Source: Exiguobacterium sp. KRL4 | GTDB lineage: Bacteria > Bacillota > Bacilli > Exiguobacteriales > Exiguobacteriaceae | DNA length: 64,000 nucleotides | Direction: 5' to 3' | Assembly: GCF_001870785.1 (NCBI RefSeq) | Contig: NZ_MOLV01000020.1 | Location: forward strand, 1-64,000 | Shown here: positions 1 to 7,457 of the stretch, one piece after another | How the letters are laid out: each line of letters starts with the position of its first letter | Position numbering within the stretch: position 1 is the first letter of the stretch | Made by a program: the position numbers and the translations under genes | The notes under the pieces: model-generated | The model's database searches: none | Seen by the model: only the letters and a program-made list of their open reading frames with translations | Told to the model about the DNA's origin: nothing

Positions 1-660
1 TTGCCTTTTAAAGACAATCTTCTCCTGGATCTTAACGGGCCGCGCCGAGGCGGATGCTGTACGCCTGCGACAAAACGGAAATCGTCAGAAACCACGTGGG
101 ACGCGTGTACGCTTTAACGTCGGACTGCCAATCAGTAAACGTCCGTCTGACGTCAAAGGGCGCCAAACGTTCGGACATTGGGAGCTTGATACTGTTGTCT
201 CGGGTAGAGGGAAATCCAAAGCCTGTGTCGCAACGTTCGTCGAGCGAAAGAGCCGTTTTTATCTCGCTGTACCGATGGAAGATCGGTCCGCTCAATCGAT
301 GGAGTCTGCGATTCAAGTATTGCATCTTTACTTCCCGTCGGGAACATTCCAAACTGCGACGACAGATCGTGGAAAAGAGTTTAGCTGTCATGAACGAATT
401 CGTGACACGTTAGGCGTACCGATGTATTTTGCGGATCCGTATTCTTCTTGGCAGCGTGGGAGTAACGAGAACGCCAATGGTCTTCTCCGTGAATTTTTCC
501 CGAAGGGGACAGATTTCGGAAAGGTCAGTCGTTCTGAACTCGCTCAAGCGATCGCCTGGATCAATGGGAGACCGCGAAAATGTCTCAACTGGAAAACTGC
601 ATACGAGGTCTTCACGGAAGAAGTGTTGCACTTAATTTGACAAACCGTCCTTTAAAAATG
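1..660 (+). mobile_element. Right-hand part of an IS30-family insertion sequence
   Basis: The transposase gene ends at 640 and its family normally has the terminal inverted repeat at or just after the stop codon, so the right end probably lies within about 625-660. The exact tip cannot be fixed because the left end is outside the window. The host sequence that follows contains egtB. Confidence 0.7.
2..640 (+). CDS. IS30-family transposase, 5' end cut by the window edge
   Basis: The frame is open from the window edge to TGA at 638-640 (212 residues). It is the catalytic half of an IS30-type DDE transposase, which cuts and joins element ends during transposition. Seen: the GHWELDTVVSGRG block holding the first Asp (about 176-215), TTDRGKEF with the second Asp, and SNENANGLLREFFPKGT with the catalytic Glu. 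The usual C-terminal RPRKCLNWKTAYEVF signature is intact. The N-terminal helix-turn-helix part lies outside the window. No frameshift is visible in the part shown, so the copy could be functional. It runs toward egtB with about 100 bp between them. Confidence 0.93.
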   Translation, partial: CLLKTIFSWILTGRAEADAVRLRQNGNRQKPRGTRVRFNVGLPISKRPSDVKGRQTFGHWELDTVVSGRGKSKACVATFVERKSRFYLAVPMEDRSAQSMESAIQVLHLYFPSGTFQTATTDRGKEFSCHERIRDTLGVPMYFADPYSSWQRGSNENANGLLREFFPKGTDFGKVSRSELAQAIAWINGRPRKCLNWKTAYEVFTEEVLHLI

Positions 661-664
661 ATAA
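637..664 (+). promoter_or_regulatory. Candidate promoter for egtBD, with its -35 at the IS edge
   Basis: TTGACA at 637-642 overlaps the transposase stop codon and is followed after 16 bp by TGATAA at 659-664. The -35 matches consensus exactly; the -10 is weak. If used, the IS end would supply part of the promoter of the downstream operon. This is inferred from sequence only. Confidence 0.4.
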
Positions 665-739
665 CGCTTACTTTGTCTGGAAAGGGGTAAAGTGAATGGT
701 GTATATTTTCAGAAAAATCCAATTAAAGGAGTGCCTCGC

Positions 740-2014
740 ATGAGACTGGAAACGACGACGTACTTAGTAGACAAGTTTTCCGCTGTCCGGAAGCAAACAC
801 TGTCTTTGATCGAACCGTTAGAGCAAGAGGACTTTGTGATTCAAGCCAGTTCAGATGTCAGCCCACCCAAATGGCATATCGCGCATACGACATGGTTTTT
901 TGAACGCATGATCCTTCAAGAATACGATGCCGAGTATACAGTGTTTCATCCGGCTTACAATTACTTGTTTAATTCTTATTACAATTCGATTGGTCCGTAT
1001 CAACCCCGTCATCAGCGTGGGGTCTTGTCACGACCGACCGTCAGAGAAGTGCTTACGTACCGGGAACATGTCGATCAAGCCGTACTGTCATTGTTACAAC
1101 AAAAACGAGACGAGTCCGAACAGCAAGTCATTGAGCAGTTGATTGAAATGGGGCTTCAACATGAACAGCAGCATCAAGAATTGATTCTGATGGACGTCAA
1201 ATATAATTTTTTTGTCAATCCGCTATTACCTGCGTACCAAAAAATAGAAAAATCTCAACGGGACGATCGTCCTGTTGTTCCACTGGAGTTCAAACGATTT
1301 GAAGGCGGGCTTGTTGAAATCGGTCATGATGGGCAAGGGTTTGCCTTTGATAATGAAAATCCGGTTCATAAAACCTGGCTCGAACCGTTTGAACTGGCAA
1401 CTCGCCCCGTTACCAATCGTGAGTTTCTAGCATTCGTCGAAGCTTTAGGTTATGACCAGTCTGAACACTGGTTGTCTGACGGTTTTCATGTCGTCCAGCA
1501 ACAAAATTGGAAAGCACCTTTATATTGGATGAAAGAGGAAAAAGGAACGTGGTCGATGTTCACACTGAATGGAGTGAAGCCGTTGGATTTGGATGAACCC
1601 GTTTGCCATGTCAGTTTTTACGAGGCAGATGCATATAGCCGTTGGTGTGGGAAACGATTACCGACAGAGGCCGAGTGGGAACATGTTGGGCGTCAAGTCG
1701 ACCAACAAGGTAACTTGATGGGACGAGGTTCCTATCATCCTAGTCCCATCATCTCAGGTGCACAGGAAATGCAGGGGATGTTTGGGGATGTCTGGGAATG
1801 GACGGCGAGTGCGTATGCGCCGTATCCTGGAAATCGTCCACTGGAAGGGGCGTTAGGGGAATACAACGCAAAATTCATGTGTAACCAGATGGTACTTCGG
1901 GGCGGAGCATGTGTGACTCCCGATGATCATATCCGGGAGACGTATCGTAATTTCTTTCCGCCAGATAAACGTTGGCAGTTCAGTGGCATTCGATTAGCGG
2001 GTGATGTTCAGTGA
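740..2014 (+). CDS. egtB: Ergothioneine biosynthesis protein EgtB (iron-dependent sulfoxide synthase)
   Basis: EgtB joins hercynine (trimethylhistidine) to a thiol donor with O2 at a mononuclear iron, the central step of ergothioneine synthesis. The 424-residue product has the two expected parts. The N-terminal DinB-type helical domain carries WHIAHTTWFFE (His46, His49) and HEQQHQE (His141, His145), which supply the iron ligands of the family. The C-terminal formylglycine-generating-enzyme-like domain begins near residue 185 and ends in the typical SGIRLAGD. I chose ATG 740 because AAAGGAG lies 8 bp upstream; a GTG at 692 with AAAGGGG would add 16 residues. The stop overlaps the egtD start by 4 bp. 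Whether the donor is cysteine or gamma-glutamylcysteine cannot be read here. Confidence 0.92.
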   Translation: MRLETTTYLVDKFSAVRKQTLSLIEPLEQEDFVIQASSDVSPPKWHIAHTTWFFERMILQEYDAEYTVFHPAYNYLFNSYYNSIGPYQPRHQRGVLSRPTVREVLTYREHVDQAVLSLLQQKRDESEQQVIEQLIEMGLQHEQQHQELILMDVKYNFFVNPLLPAYQKIEKSQRDDRPVVPLEFKRFEGGLVEIGHDGQGFAFDNENPVHKTWLEPFELATRPVTNREFLAFVEALGYDQSEHWLSDGFHVVQQQNWKAPLYWMKEEKGTWSMFTLNGVKPLDLDEPVCHVSFYEADAYSRWCGKRLPTEAEWEHVGRQVDQQGNLMGRGSYHPSPIISGAQEMQGMFGDVWEWTASAYAPYPGNRPLEGALGEYNAKFMCNQMVLRGGACVTPDDHIRETYRNFFPPDKRWQFSGIRLAGDVQ

Positions 2015-2970
2015 GCCAGCAGGTCGAGAGTTATGATATGTATACGAACCAACACAACATGCGTAAAGAAGTTTTAGACGGGCTCTCGCAAGTCCATAAA
2101 ACACTCCAAGCAAAATATTTTTATGATCAAGCGGGGTCAGAGTTGTTCGAGCAAATAACCCACCAACCGGAATACTATTTGACTCGGACGGAACTCGACA
2201 TCCTGTATCAGCATCAAACCGCGATTGCCGATTGTATCGGACCAGTCCATACATTGATTGAGTATGGGAGCGGGAGTAGTCGAAAGATTAAAAGTCTGCT
2301 CAGCTCACTTCACCAACTGGAGGCGTATATGCCCATTGATATTTCGAAAGAATTTTTGATTCAATCGGCACACCAGCTCTCGCAGGACTATCCCGATCTA
2401 CAAATCAAAGCGGTTTGTGGTGATTATTCCGAACCTTTACGCTTACCGATTGAAGACAAGTTAAAAAAAGTAATTTTTTTTCCCGGCTCGACCATCGGAA
2501 ACTTTGACCCAGCAGAAGCAGCTGACTTCTTCAGACGTTCGTCTCAATTGTTAGAAAAAGGTGATGGATTTTTGATTGGAATCGATACAAAAAAAGAAGC
2601 CGCTGTTTTACATCAAGCCTACAATGACGAGGCCGGTATCACGGCCCGGTTCAACTTGAATATTTTGAGACACATCAATGCGTCGCTTGGCGGGACATTC
2701 GATTTGGCTTTGTTTGACCATGTTGCGTTTTATAATGAAGAATTCGGCCGCATCGAGATGCATCTCAAAAGTCGGATCGATCAACTCGTGACGGTCGCCA
2801 ACCAGACGTTTACGTTTAAACAAGGGGAAACGATCCATACAGAAAGTTCCTATAAATACAGTATCGAAGAATTTCAGTTGTTGGCAAACCAAAATGGATT
2901 TACACCGGTCAAGTATTTTACGGATGCGAGGGAGCACTTCAGCGTACATTATCTAGAAAAATCACGATGA
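2011..2970 (+). CDS. egtD: L-histidine N-alpha-methyltransferase EgtD
   Basis: EgtD trimethylates the alpha-amino group of histidine with S-adenosylmethionine to give hercynine, the EgtB substrate. At 319 residues it matches the family length. Seen: the N-terminal KYFYDQAGSELFEQIT block, YLTRTE, the SAM-binding EYGSGSSRK loop near residue 85 and FPGSTIGNF, all hallmarks of the Methyltransf_33 family. It starts at GTG 2011 inside the egtB stop (GTGA overlap), so the two are almost certainly translationally coupled. No egtA, egtC or egtE lies within the window, so the last C-S lyase step must use another enzyme. A 17-bp perfect hairpin follows immediately. Confidence 0.93.
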   Translation: MSQQVESYDMYTNQHNMRKEVLDGLSQVHKTLQAKYFYDQAGSELFEQITHQPEYYLTRTELDILYQHQTAIADCIGPVHTLIEYGSGSSRKIKSLLSSLHQLEAYMPIDISKEFLIQSAHQLSQDYPDLQIKAVCGDYSEPLRLPIEDKLKKVIFFPGSTIGNFDPAEAADFFRRSSQLLEKGDGFLIGIDTKKEAAVLHQAYNDEAGITARFNLNILRHINASLGGTFDLALFDHVAFYNEEFGRIEMHLKSRIDQLVTVANQTFTFKQGETIHTESSYKYSIEEFQLLANQNGFTPVKYFTDAREHFSVHYLEKSR

Positions 2971-3012
2971 CAGACAAACGACCATGCCCTGACGGATGGT
3001 CGTTTGTCTGTC
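2969..3012. terminator. Bidirectional terminator between egtD and the CsaA-like gene
   Basis: A perfect 17-bp inverted repeat (2969-2985 with 2996-3012) overlaps the egtD stop and sits between convergent genes. There is no long T run, so its strength is uncertain. Confidence 0.7.
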
Positions 3013-3014
3013 GC

Positions 3015-3353
3015 TTAACTTAATCTGCTTCCGTCCGGGATCGGATGCTCCGGACAGGCTAAGACAGGCATGAGTCGATCAAGCGTACCTAATTCCAGAA
3101 TGCGACCGAAAGAACCGGCGACGATGCCAGGAACATTGAGCGCAACAAGTGCTTGCTTGCCGATGAGCTCTTCGTACTCAAAACGAGTTTCTTTCCAATC
3201 TAAGAACAGGGATTGTTGAAAGGCTTCAAAATCAATCGATAAGAAAAGCAAAGCGGGTTCATCATCCGAAACACGAAGCGAACGGATCGTACCGACTCGA
3301 ATGTCTAGTGCTTGAAACTGTTCTAATGTCAGCAAGGGTTTAATCGGGTACAC
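3015..3353 (-). CDS. CsaA-like tRNA-binding-domain protein
   Basis: This 112-residue protein is a single OB-fold tRNA-binding domain of the EMAP/Myf type. Seen: FQALDIRVGTIRSL at the N-terminus, LIGKQALVALNVP in the middle, and a C-terminal ACPEHPIPDGSRLS that fits the PDQPVPNGTKI-like end of CsaA. CsaA is known as a dimeric secretion-associated chaperone able to bind tRNA or peptides; that role is carried over from the family and not shown here. The start is GTG at 3353 with AAGGAG upstream. It lies downstream of the oxidase on the same strand with about 100 bp between, so co-transcription is possible. Confidence 0.8.
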   Translation of the reverse strand: MYPIKPLLTLEQFQALDIRVGTIRSLRVSDDEPALLFLSIDFEAFQQSLFLDWKETRFEYEELIGKQALVALNVPGIVAGSFGRILELGTLDRLMPVLACPEHPIPDGSRLS

Positions 3354-3454
3354 ATCATAATCTCCTTCTAATTCTAATTTGAACAGAACGCTTGTTCTTG
3401 TTTTAAAACGGGTATAACTAACTACTTAGGTCTAACAGATGGGCAGTTGATCAT

Positions 3455-4564
3455 TCAATGAGGAAGATAATCGTCGAGATTGATGTCGAGTTCTTCACCT
3501 AATGCCAACTTCGCCAGTTCGCGCCCGAGATAGGGACCAATCGTTAATCCAGAAGCACCAAGTCCGTTTGCGACAAGGACATTCGGATGGGACGGTAGTC
3601 TTCCGATAATCGGTAAGGACGTACTTGTATAGGGACGGAGCCCGACGCGCATCTCGTTAATGTTCGATTCTTCCAAAGCTGGCGCAACCGGCAAGGCGCG
3701 TGTCAACAAGGCATACATTCCCTTTACGGTAGGTTGTAGATTGTAGTCAAGTTGTTTTTCGTGTGTTGAACCTAACGCTAATTTTCCATCTTCAATCGAG
3801 ACAAGATATAAACCTCGTTGTCCCATGATAACAGGCCAATGTTGAGTGTCGTCGGCTGCAATATCCAGGTGGAGAATTTGTCCTTTTTCAGCACGTATGT
3901 CAAGACGTGTCTGTAATGGTTCCAGTAATTCATTGACCCAGACCCCTGCCGTTAAGATGATGTGTTCGGCATAATGAATTTGTTCGTCTATGAGGACACC
4001 TTTGACTTGACCGTCAATGACGACTAACGACGCATCGGCTTCCAGCACCGTTGCTTGCTGTTTGATGGCACCACGTTCTAAGGCGGCGCGTAGCGCGCGT
4101 CCATCGACGCGGGCTCCTCCAGAGACGAACAAGGCATCCTCGACATATTCGATCAACGGAAACATGTTGCGAACCCGATCAGCGGTCAAACGCTCAATCT
4201 GTTCAATCGCAGGTGCCTCCGGAAAACGATTTTCCGCAATGACTTGCATCTTGTCGATTTTTGACGTTTCGTGTAAAGCGATGGCTCCAACTTTTTTGTA
4301 GCCGGTTGTAGTCTCACCAAGGGCCTCAAGTTCTGGAATCAAGGTGTCATAATAATGGGCACCGTTATTTGCTAATCGATACCACGCCTTATTTCGACGC
4401 TGTGTCATCCAGGGACAGATGATTCCTGCTGCGACGTGTGTGGCACGACCGGCTTCTTTTCGATCAATCAGTAAGACGGATGCGCCTTGCTTCGCTAGAT
4501 GATACGCGGTTGATGTCCCGAGAATACCTGCACCAACAACAATATGGCTATACATGTTCTTCAT
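3455..4564 (-). CDS. FAD-dependent glycine/D-amino-acid oxidase family protein
   Basis: This 369-residue DAO-family flavoenzyme would oxidise an amine or D-amino acid to the imino acid with H2O2 release. Seen: the N-terminal dinucleotide-binding VVGAGILGTSTAYHL, the acidic end of the second strand in LLIDRK, and the C-terminal FAD-contacting block VANGLGASGLTIGPYLG. The middle of the protein holds the substrate cap. Its closest relatives are ThiO/DadA-like glycine oxidases, but no thiamine genes are nearby, so the substrate is unknown. Two in-frame ATGs (4564 and 4555) both have only weak ribosome sites; I list the longer form. Confidence 0.85.
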   Translation of the reverse strand: MKNMYSHIVVGAGILGTSTAYHLAKQGASVLLIDRKEAGRATHVAAGIICPWMTQRRNKAWYRLANNGAHYYDTLIPELEALGETTTGYKKVGAIALHETSKIDKMQVIAENRFPEAPAIEQIERLTADRVRNMFPLIEYVEDALFVSGGARVDGRALRAALERGAIKQQATVLEADASLVVIDGQVKGVLIDEQIHYAEHIILTAGVWVNELLEPLQTRLDIRAEKGQILHLDIAADDTQHWPVIMGQRGLYLVSIEDGKLALGSTHEKQLDYNLQPTVKGMYALLTRALPVAPALEESNINEMRVGLRPYTSTSLPIIGRLPSHPNVLVANGLGASGLTIGPYLGRELAKLALGEELDINLDDYLPH

Positions 4565-4834
4565 CTCATTTCTCTTAATAATCTAGTTTCAGTTTAAAGA
4601 AAAAAACACCCGACGACAAATCAAAGTATAGTTCCCCTCGAAAACATTTTAAATATGGGGAATGATGGGAAAACAAAACTTTTTGTCAGAATATTTCGTA
4701 TACTGAATATAAACCTACATTTCACGCGAAATTTACGATTAGAACTTGCTTAATTAGGAAAGATACCCTTATAGGCATCATGTCCCTACATCATCGACTC
4801 GAGCATGTAGTCATCAATGAAGGAGGGGAAGGCA

Positions 4835-5383
4835 ATGAACATTAGTCGCGCCATTGTACGCAAACGCTACACGGATCACACTTTGTTTTATTCCGCCATC
4901 CTAACTTGGAAGTTGCTCTTCTTCCTACCCTTACTCATGTATGTCAACAGTGGGTCGGACAGTGTGTTTCGTCTTTATTTCGTGCCTTATTTGACGGTCA
5001 TCCTGTTATTTCGTGTCATGACATACTTTGCCACGTATAAAGCGTCTTTTATGGAGATGACCGAGATGGGTTTATCCGTTTTCCTGATCATCGCAGATTT
5101 CTATTTGATTGCGTTATTTGATATTCCATTACCGTTCGGACTAGTCATCATGTTGTTATCGATTTTACACTTTACAGCCGCGTTTAGTCGTTTTCGTTGG
5201 TTCCGTCGTCGCTTGTGGTTGAATCGCCATCTTGAAATCTTAAATTTTCTCACCGATCATGGTGAGACACCGATTAAGATTGCTGTTGTGTCGGAAGATG
5301 AGATGCTTGTGACGACAAAAAGTGGCAAAGAGTTTACGTATCGGCACGTCTACTGGAATGGTTTTTATTTCGAACGAGGATAA
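4835..5383 (+). CDS. Unknown integral membrane protein, 182 residues
   Basis: I do not recognise the family. The product has about four hydrophobic segments in the first 120 residues (for example LLFFLPLLMYV and FGLVIMLLSILHFTAAF), then a basic RFRWFRRRLWLNRH stretch and a soluble tail of about 50 residues. The start is ATG 4835, placed 8 bp after a strong GGAGGGG; an in-frame ATG at 4817 lies before that ribosome site and is unlikely. The 270 bp upstream are AT-rich with no clear feature. A terminator follows, so it appears to be a single-gene unit before corA. Confidence 0.8.
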   Translation: MNISRAIVRKRYTDHTLFYSAILTWKLLFFLPLLMYVNSGSDSVFRLYFVPYLTVILLFRVMTYFATYKASFMEMTEMGLSVFLIIADFYLIALFDIPLPFGLVIMLLSILHFTAAFSRFRWFRRRLWLNRHLEILNFLTDHGETPIKIAVVSEDEMLVTTKSGKEFTYRHVYWNGFYFERG

Positions 5384-5390
5384 ATGTGAA

Positions 5391-5424
5391 AGGCTGTAGC
5401 GTCTCACGCTATAGTCTTTTTTTT
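5391..5424 (+). terminator. Rho-independent terminator
   Basis: A 10-bp stem with two G-U pairs (5391-5401 with 5408-5416) is followed by eight T residues. It closes the membrane protein gene. Confidence 0.8.
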
Positions 5425-5488
5425 GATGGAAATTAAATTGATTGTTTGCGATACTAAATGAACATTAACGAAAAGAAGGTGAACGTCC

Positions 5489-6445
5489 ATGATTCGCTGT
5501 CTTCTTGTGACGACCGATCATCAAATACTAGTCGATGATCATTTGGATCGTCTTCATTCACCAGACATCAAGTGGTATTTCGTCGACTTTAATCAACCGA
5601 CGGAACAAGAAAAACAACAGTTGGTCTCCGCTTTTGATTTTCATCCACTTGCTCTAGAAGATTGTTTCCAATATTTACAACGCCCGAAATTAGAATATTA
5701 TGAGGGATACAGTTTTTTCGTTTTACACGCATTAGATAACGAATCGTTAAAAGGAAAAGAGATTAATCTGTTTGCGAATGAAAACTACGTCGTTTCCTAT
5801 CATGAGGAACCGTCCAGTGAGATTGATTTGGTGTTCAATGCCTTTCAACGGATTCATGGTGACCACGAACACTGGACGATCGAGATTGTCCATAAAATCA
5901 TGGATAAAATCGTGGATGGCTATTTTCCGATTGTCCATACGCTTGAAGATAAAATCTTTTCACTCGAAGGACGCTACGAACAACGTGGCAATGATAAACG
6001 GATCATGGAAGACATCTTTGATATTCGATCCGATTTGTTAGAAGTCGCACGGACCATCCTGCCGATGCGCGACTTGCTCTATCGCGTCGTTGAATCAAGA
6101 CGTCTTGCCATTCATGTCAATAAAAAAGCATTTTTCCAAGATATTTACGATCATCTGCTTAAGCTCAATGAGATGATTGAATACAATCGGGAGATGACCT
6201 CAGAGTTCCGTGATAATTTTATTTCGCTCAACTCGTACCGGATGAACAATATCATGAAGACGTTGACGATCTTTACGACGATTTTCATGCCATTGACGTT
6301 TATCGCGGGGGTTTATGGGATGAACTTTGAACATATGCCGGAACTGACGACGAGATACGGCTATTTTTTTACATTAGGAGGAATGGCAATCATTTCGATC
6401 GGAATGGTGATCTATTTCAGAAAAAATCATTGGTTTGATGAGTGA
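5489..6445 (+). CDS. corA: CorA-family magnesium/divalent cation transporter
   Basis: The 318-residue protein has the family architecture: a cytoplasmic alpha/beta N-terminal domain, a long helix bundle, and two C-terminal membrane helices. The GMN selectivity motif is at residues 277-279 in GVYGMNFEH, followed by a loop and a second helix ending in a basic FRKNHW tail. CorA forms a pentameric channel-like importer of Mg2+. The start is ATG 5489 with AGAAGG upstream. The lysR gene begins 12 bp after the stop, so the two are probably co-transcribed. No magnesium riboswitch is visible in the short leader. Confidence 0.92.
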   Translation: MIRCLLVTTDHQILVDDHLDRLHSPDIKWYFVDFNQPTEQEKQQLVSAFDFHPLALEDCFQYLQRPKLEYYEGYSFFVLHALDNESLKGKEINLFANENYVVSYHEEPSSEIDLVFNAFQRIHGDHEHWTIEIVHKIMDKIVDGYFPIVHTLEDKIFSLEGRYEQRGNDKRIMEDIFDIRSDLLEVARTILPMRDLLYRVVESRRLAIHVNKKAFFQDIYDHLLKLNEMIEYNREMTSEFRDNFISLNSYRMNNIMKTLTIFTTIFMPLTFIAGVYGMNFEHMPELTTRYGYFFTLGGMAIISIGMVIYFRKNHWFDE

Positions 6446-6457
6446 GGGAGGAAACAG

Positions 6458-7381
6458 GTGGATATTCGACAATTACGATTTTTCACGACGATCGTCGATC
6501 ATGCGTATAACTTAACACGCGCTTCGAAGCACTTGCAGATTTCGCAACCGGCTCTCAGTCAACTGGTCCGGGAATTTGAAGAACTAGAGCAAGTCGAACT
6601 GTTTCAGCGACATCACGGGCGACTAACGGGTCTGACGGATGCCGGTCAACAGTTTTATGATGACGCATTACACGTTTTACAAGTGCATAGACAAATGATG
6701 GAGCATCTCCACGAGCGTTCCCGTATGCTTCGCGGGAAGGTCCGTCTGGGGATTCCACCGGTCATCTTACCGGTTCTGTTTTCCCAACTCATTCCGAAAT
6801 TGATGGCGGAACATCCGGGCATCGAGTTGGACGTGATTGAAGAAGGGGCGTTTGAACTAAAACGTCGTTTATTACTCGGAGAACTGGACTTGGCGATTTT
6901 AATCGAGCCGGGCGAGTCCTATGGGATGGAGCGATTTCGTTTGATTGAAGATGAGGTCGTCGTTGCGGTCCGTCCGAGTCATCCCTTGAGTCAGCGCCAA
7001 AACGTATCCTATCAAGATTTGGCAGCTGAACCGTTAGTTATCCTCAACGATAGTTTTATGTTGCATCATCAAATTTTGTCACAGTTCCGAAACGTTCAGG
7101 TCGAACCACAGATCTTTTTTACATCAGGAGCGTGGGATTTATTGATCGGGATGGTGCAAGAACTTGATGTCGTCTCGATCCTTCCTGAACCAATCTTACG
7201 ATTCCACCACGCGGAAGACATTCGGATTCTACCCTTTGATCCGCCGATGTTATGGGATGTCTCGTTAAATCATGTAGCGGGTGTCGAACAACGGCCGCTC
7301 GTTCGTCATGTGCACGCATACGTCTTACATTATTTCAAATCATATTGGCCGCATCCGACAGATCGAGATACAGATCGCTAA
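6458..7381 (+). CDS. LysR-family transcriptional regulator
   Basis: This 307-residue protein starts at GTG 6458 with GGGAGGAAACAG just upstream. Residues 1-60 form the classic winged helix (MDIRQLRFFTTIVDH, then LQISQPALSQLVREFEEL), followed by a linker helix and a periplasmic-binding-protein-like effector domain (LGIPPVILPVLFSQLIPKL). LysR regulators usually control a divergent or adjacent gene, but here the neighbour is the upstream corA on the same strand, and the downstream gene is convergent. The ligand and target are unknown. Confidence 0.9.
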   Translation: MDIRQLRFFTTIVDHAYNLTRASKHLQISQPALSQLVREFEELEQVELFQRHHGRLTGLTDAGQQFYDDALHVLQVHRQMMEHLHERSRMLRGKVRLGIPPVILPVLFSQLIPKLMAEHPGIELDVIEEGAFELKRRLLLGELDLAILIEPGESYGMERFRLIEDEVVVAVRPSHPLSQRQNVSYQDLAAEPLVILNDSFMLHHQILSQFRNVQVEPQIFFTSGAWDLLIGMVQELDVVSILPEPILRFHHAEDIRILPFDPPMLWDVSLNHVAGVEQRPLVRHVHAYVLHYFKSYWPHPTDRDTDR

Positions 7382-7434
7382 ATAACCCGAACGCATGTCA
7401 TCCTGCTTGAGAGGCTGACTGGTTCGGGTTATTT
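7380..7434. terminator. Bidirectional terminator, lysR / dynA
   Basis: Thirteen-base inverted repeat arms (7380-7392 and 7422-7434) flank a 29-base loop between convergent genes. The outer bases give A/T tails on both strands. Confidence 0.7.
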
Positions 7435-7457
7435 GTATGAGGATGATCTCGTTTTTG

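Noticed and set aside
54-413. A second open frame across the transposase
   Set aside because: It overlaps the transposase in another frame and has no domain; it is a shadow of the real gene.
5425-5488. A magnesium riboswitch before corA
   Set aside because: The leader is only about 65 bp and shows no M-box elements.
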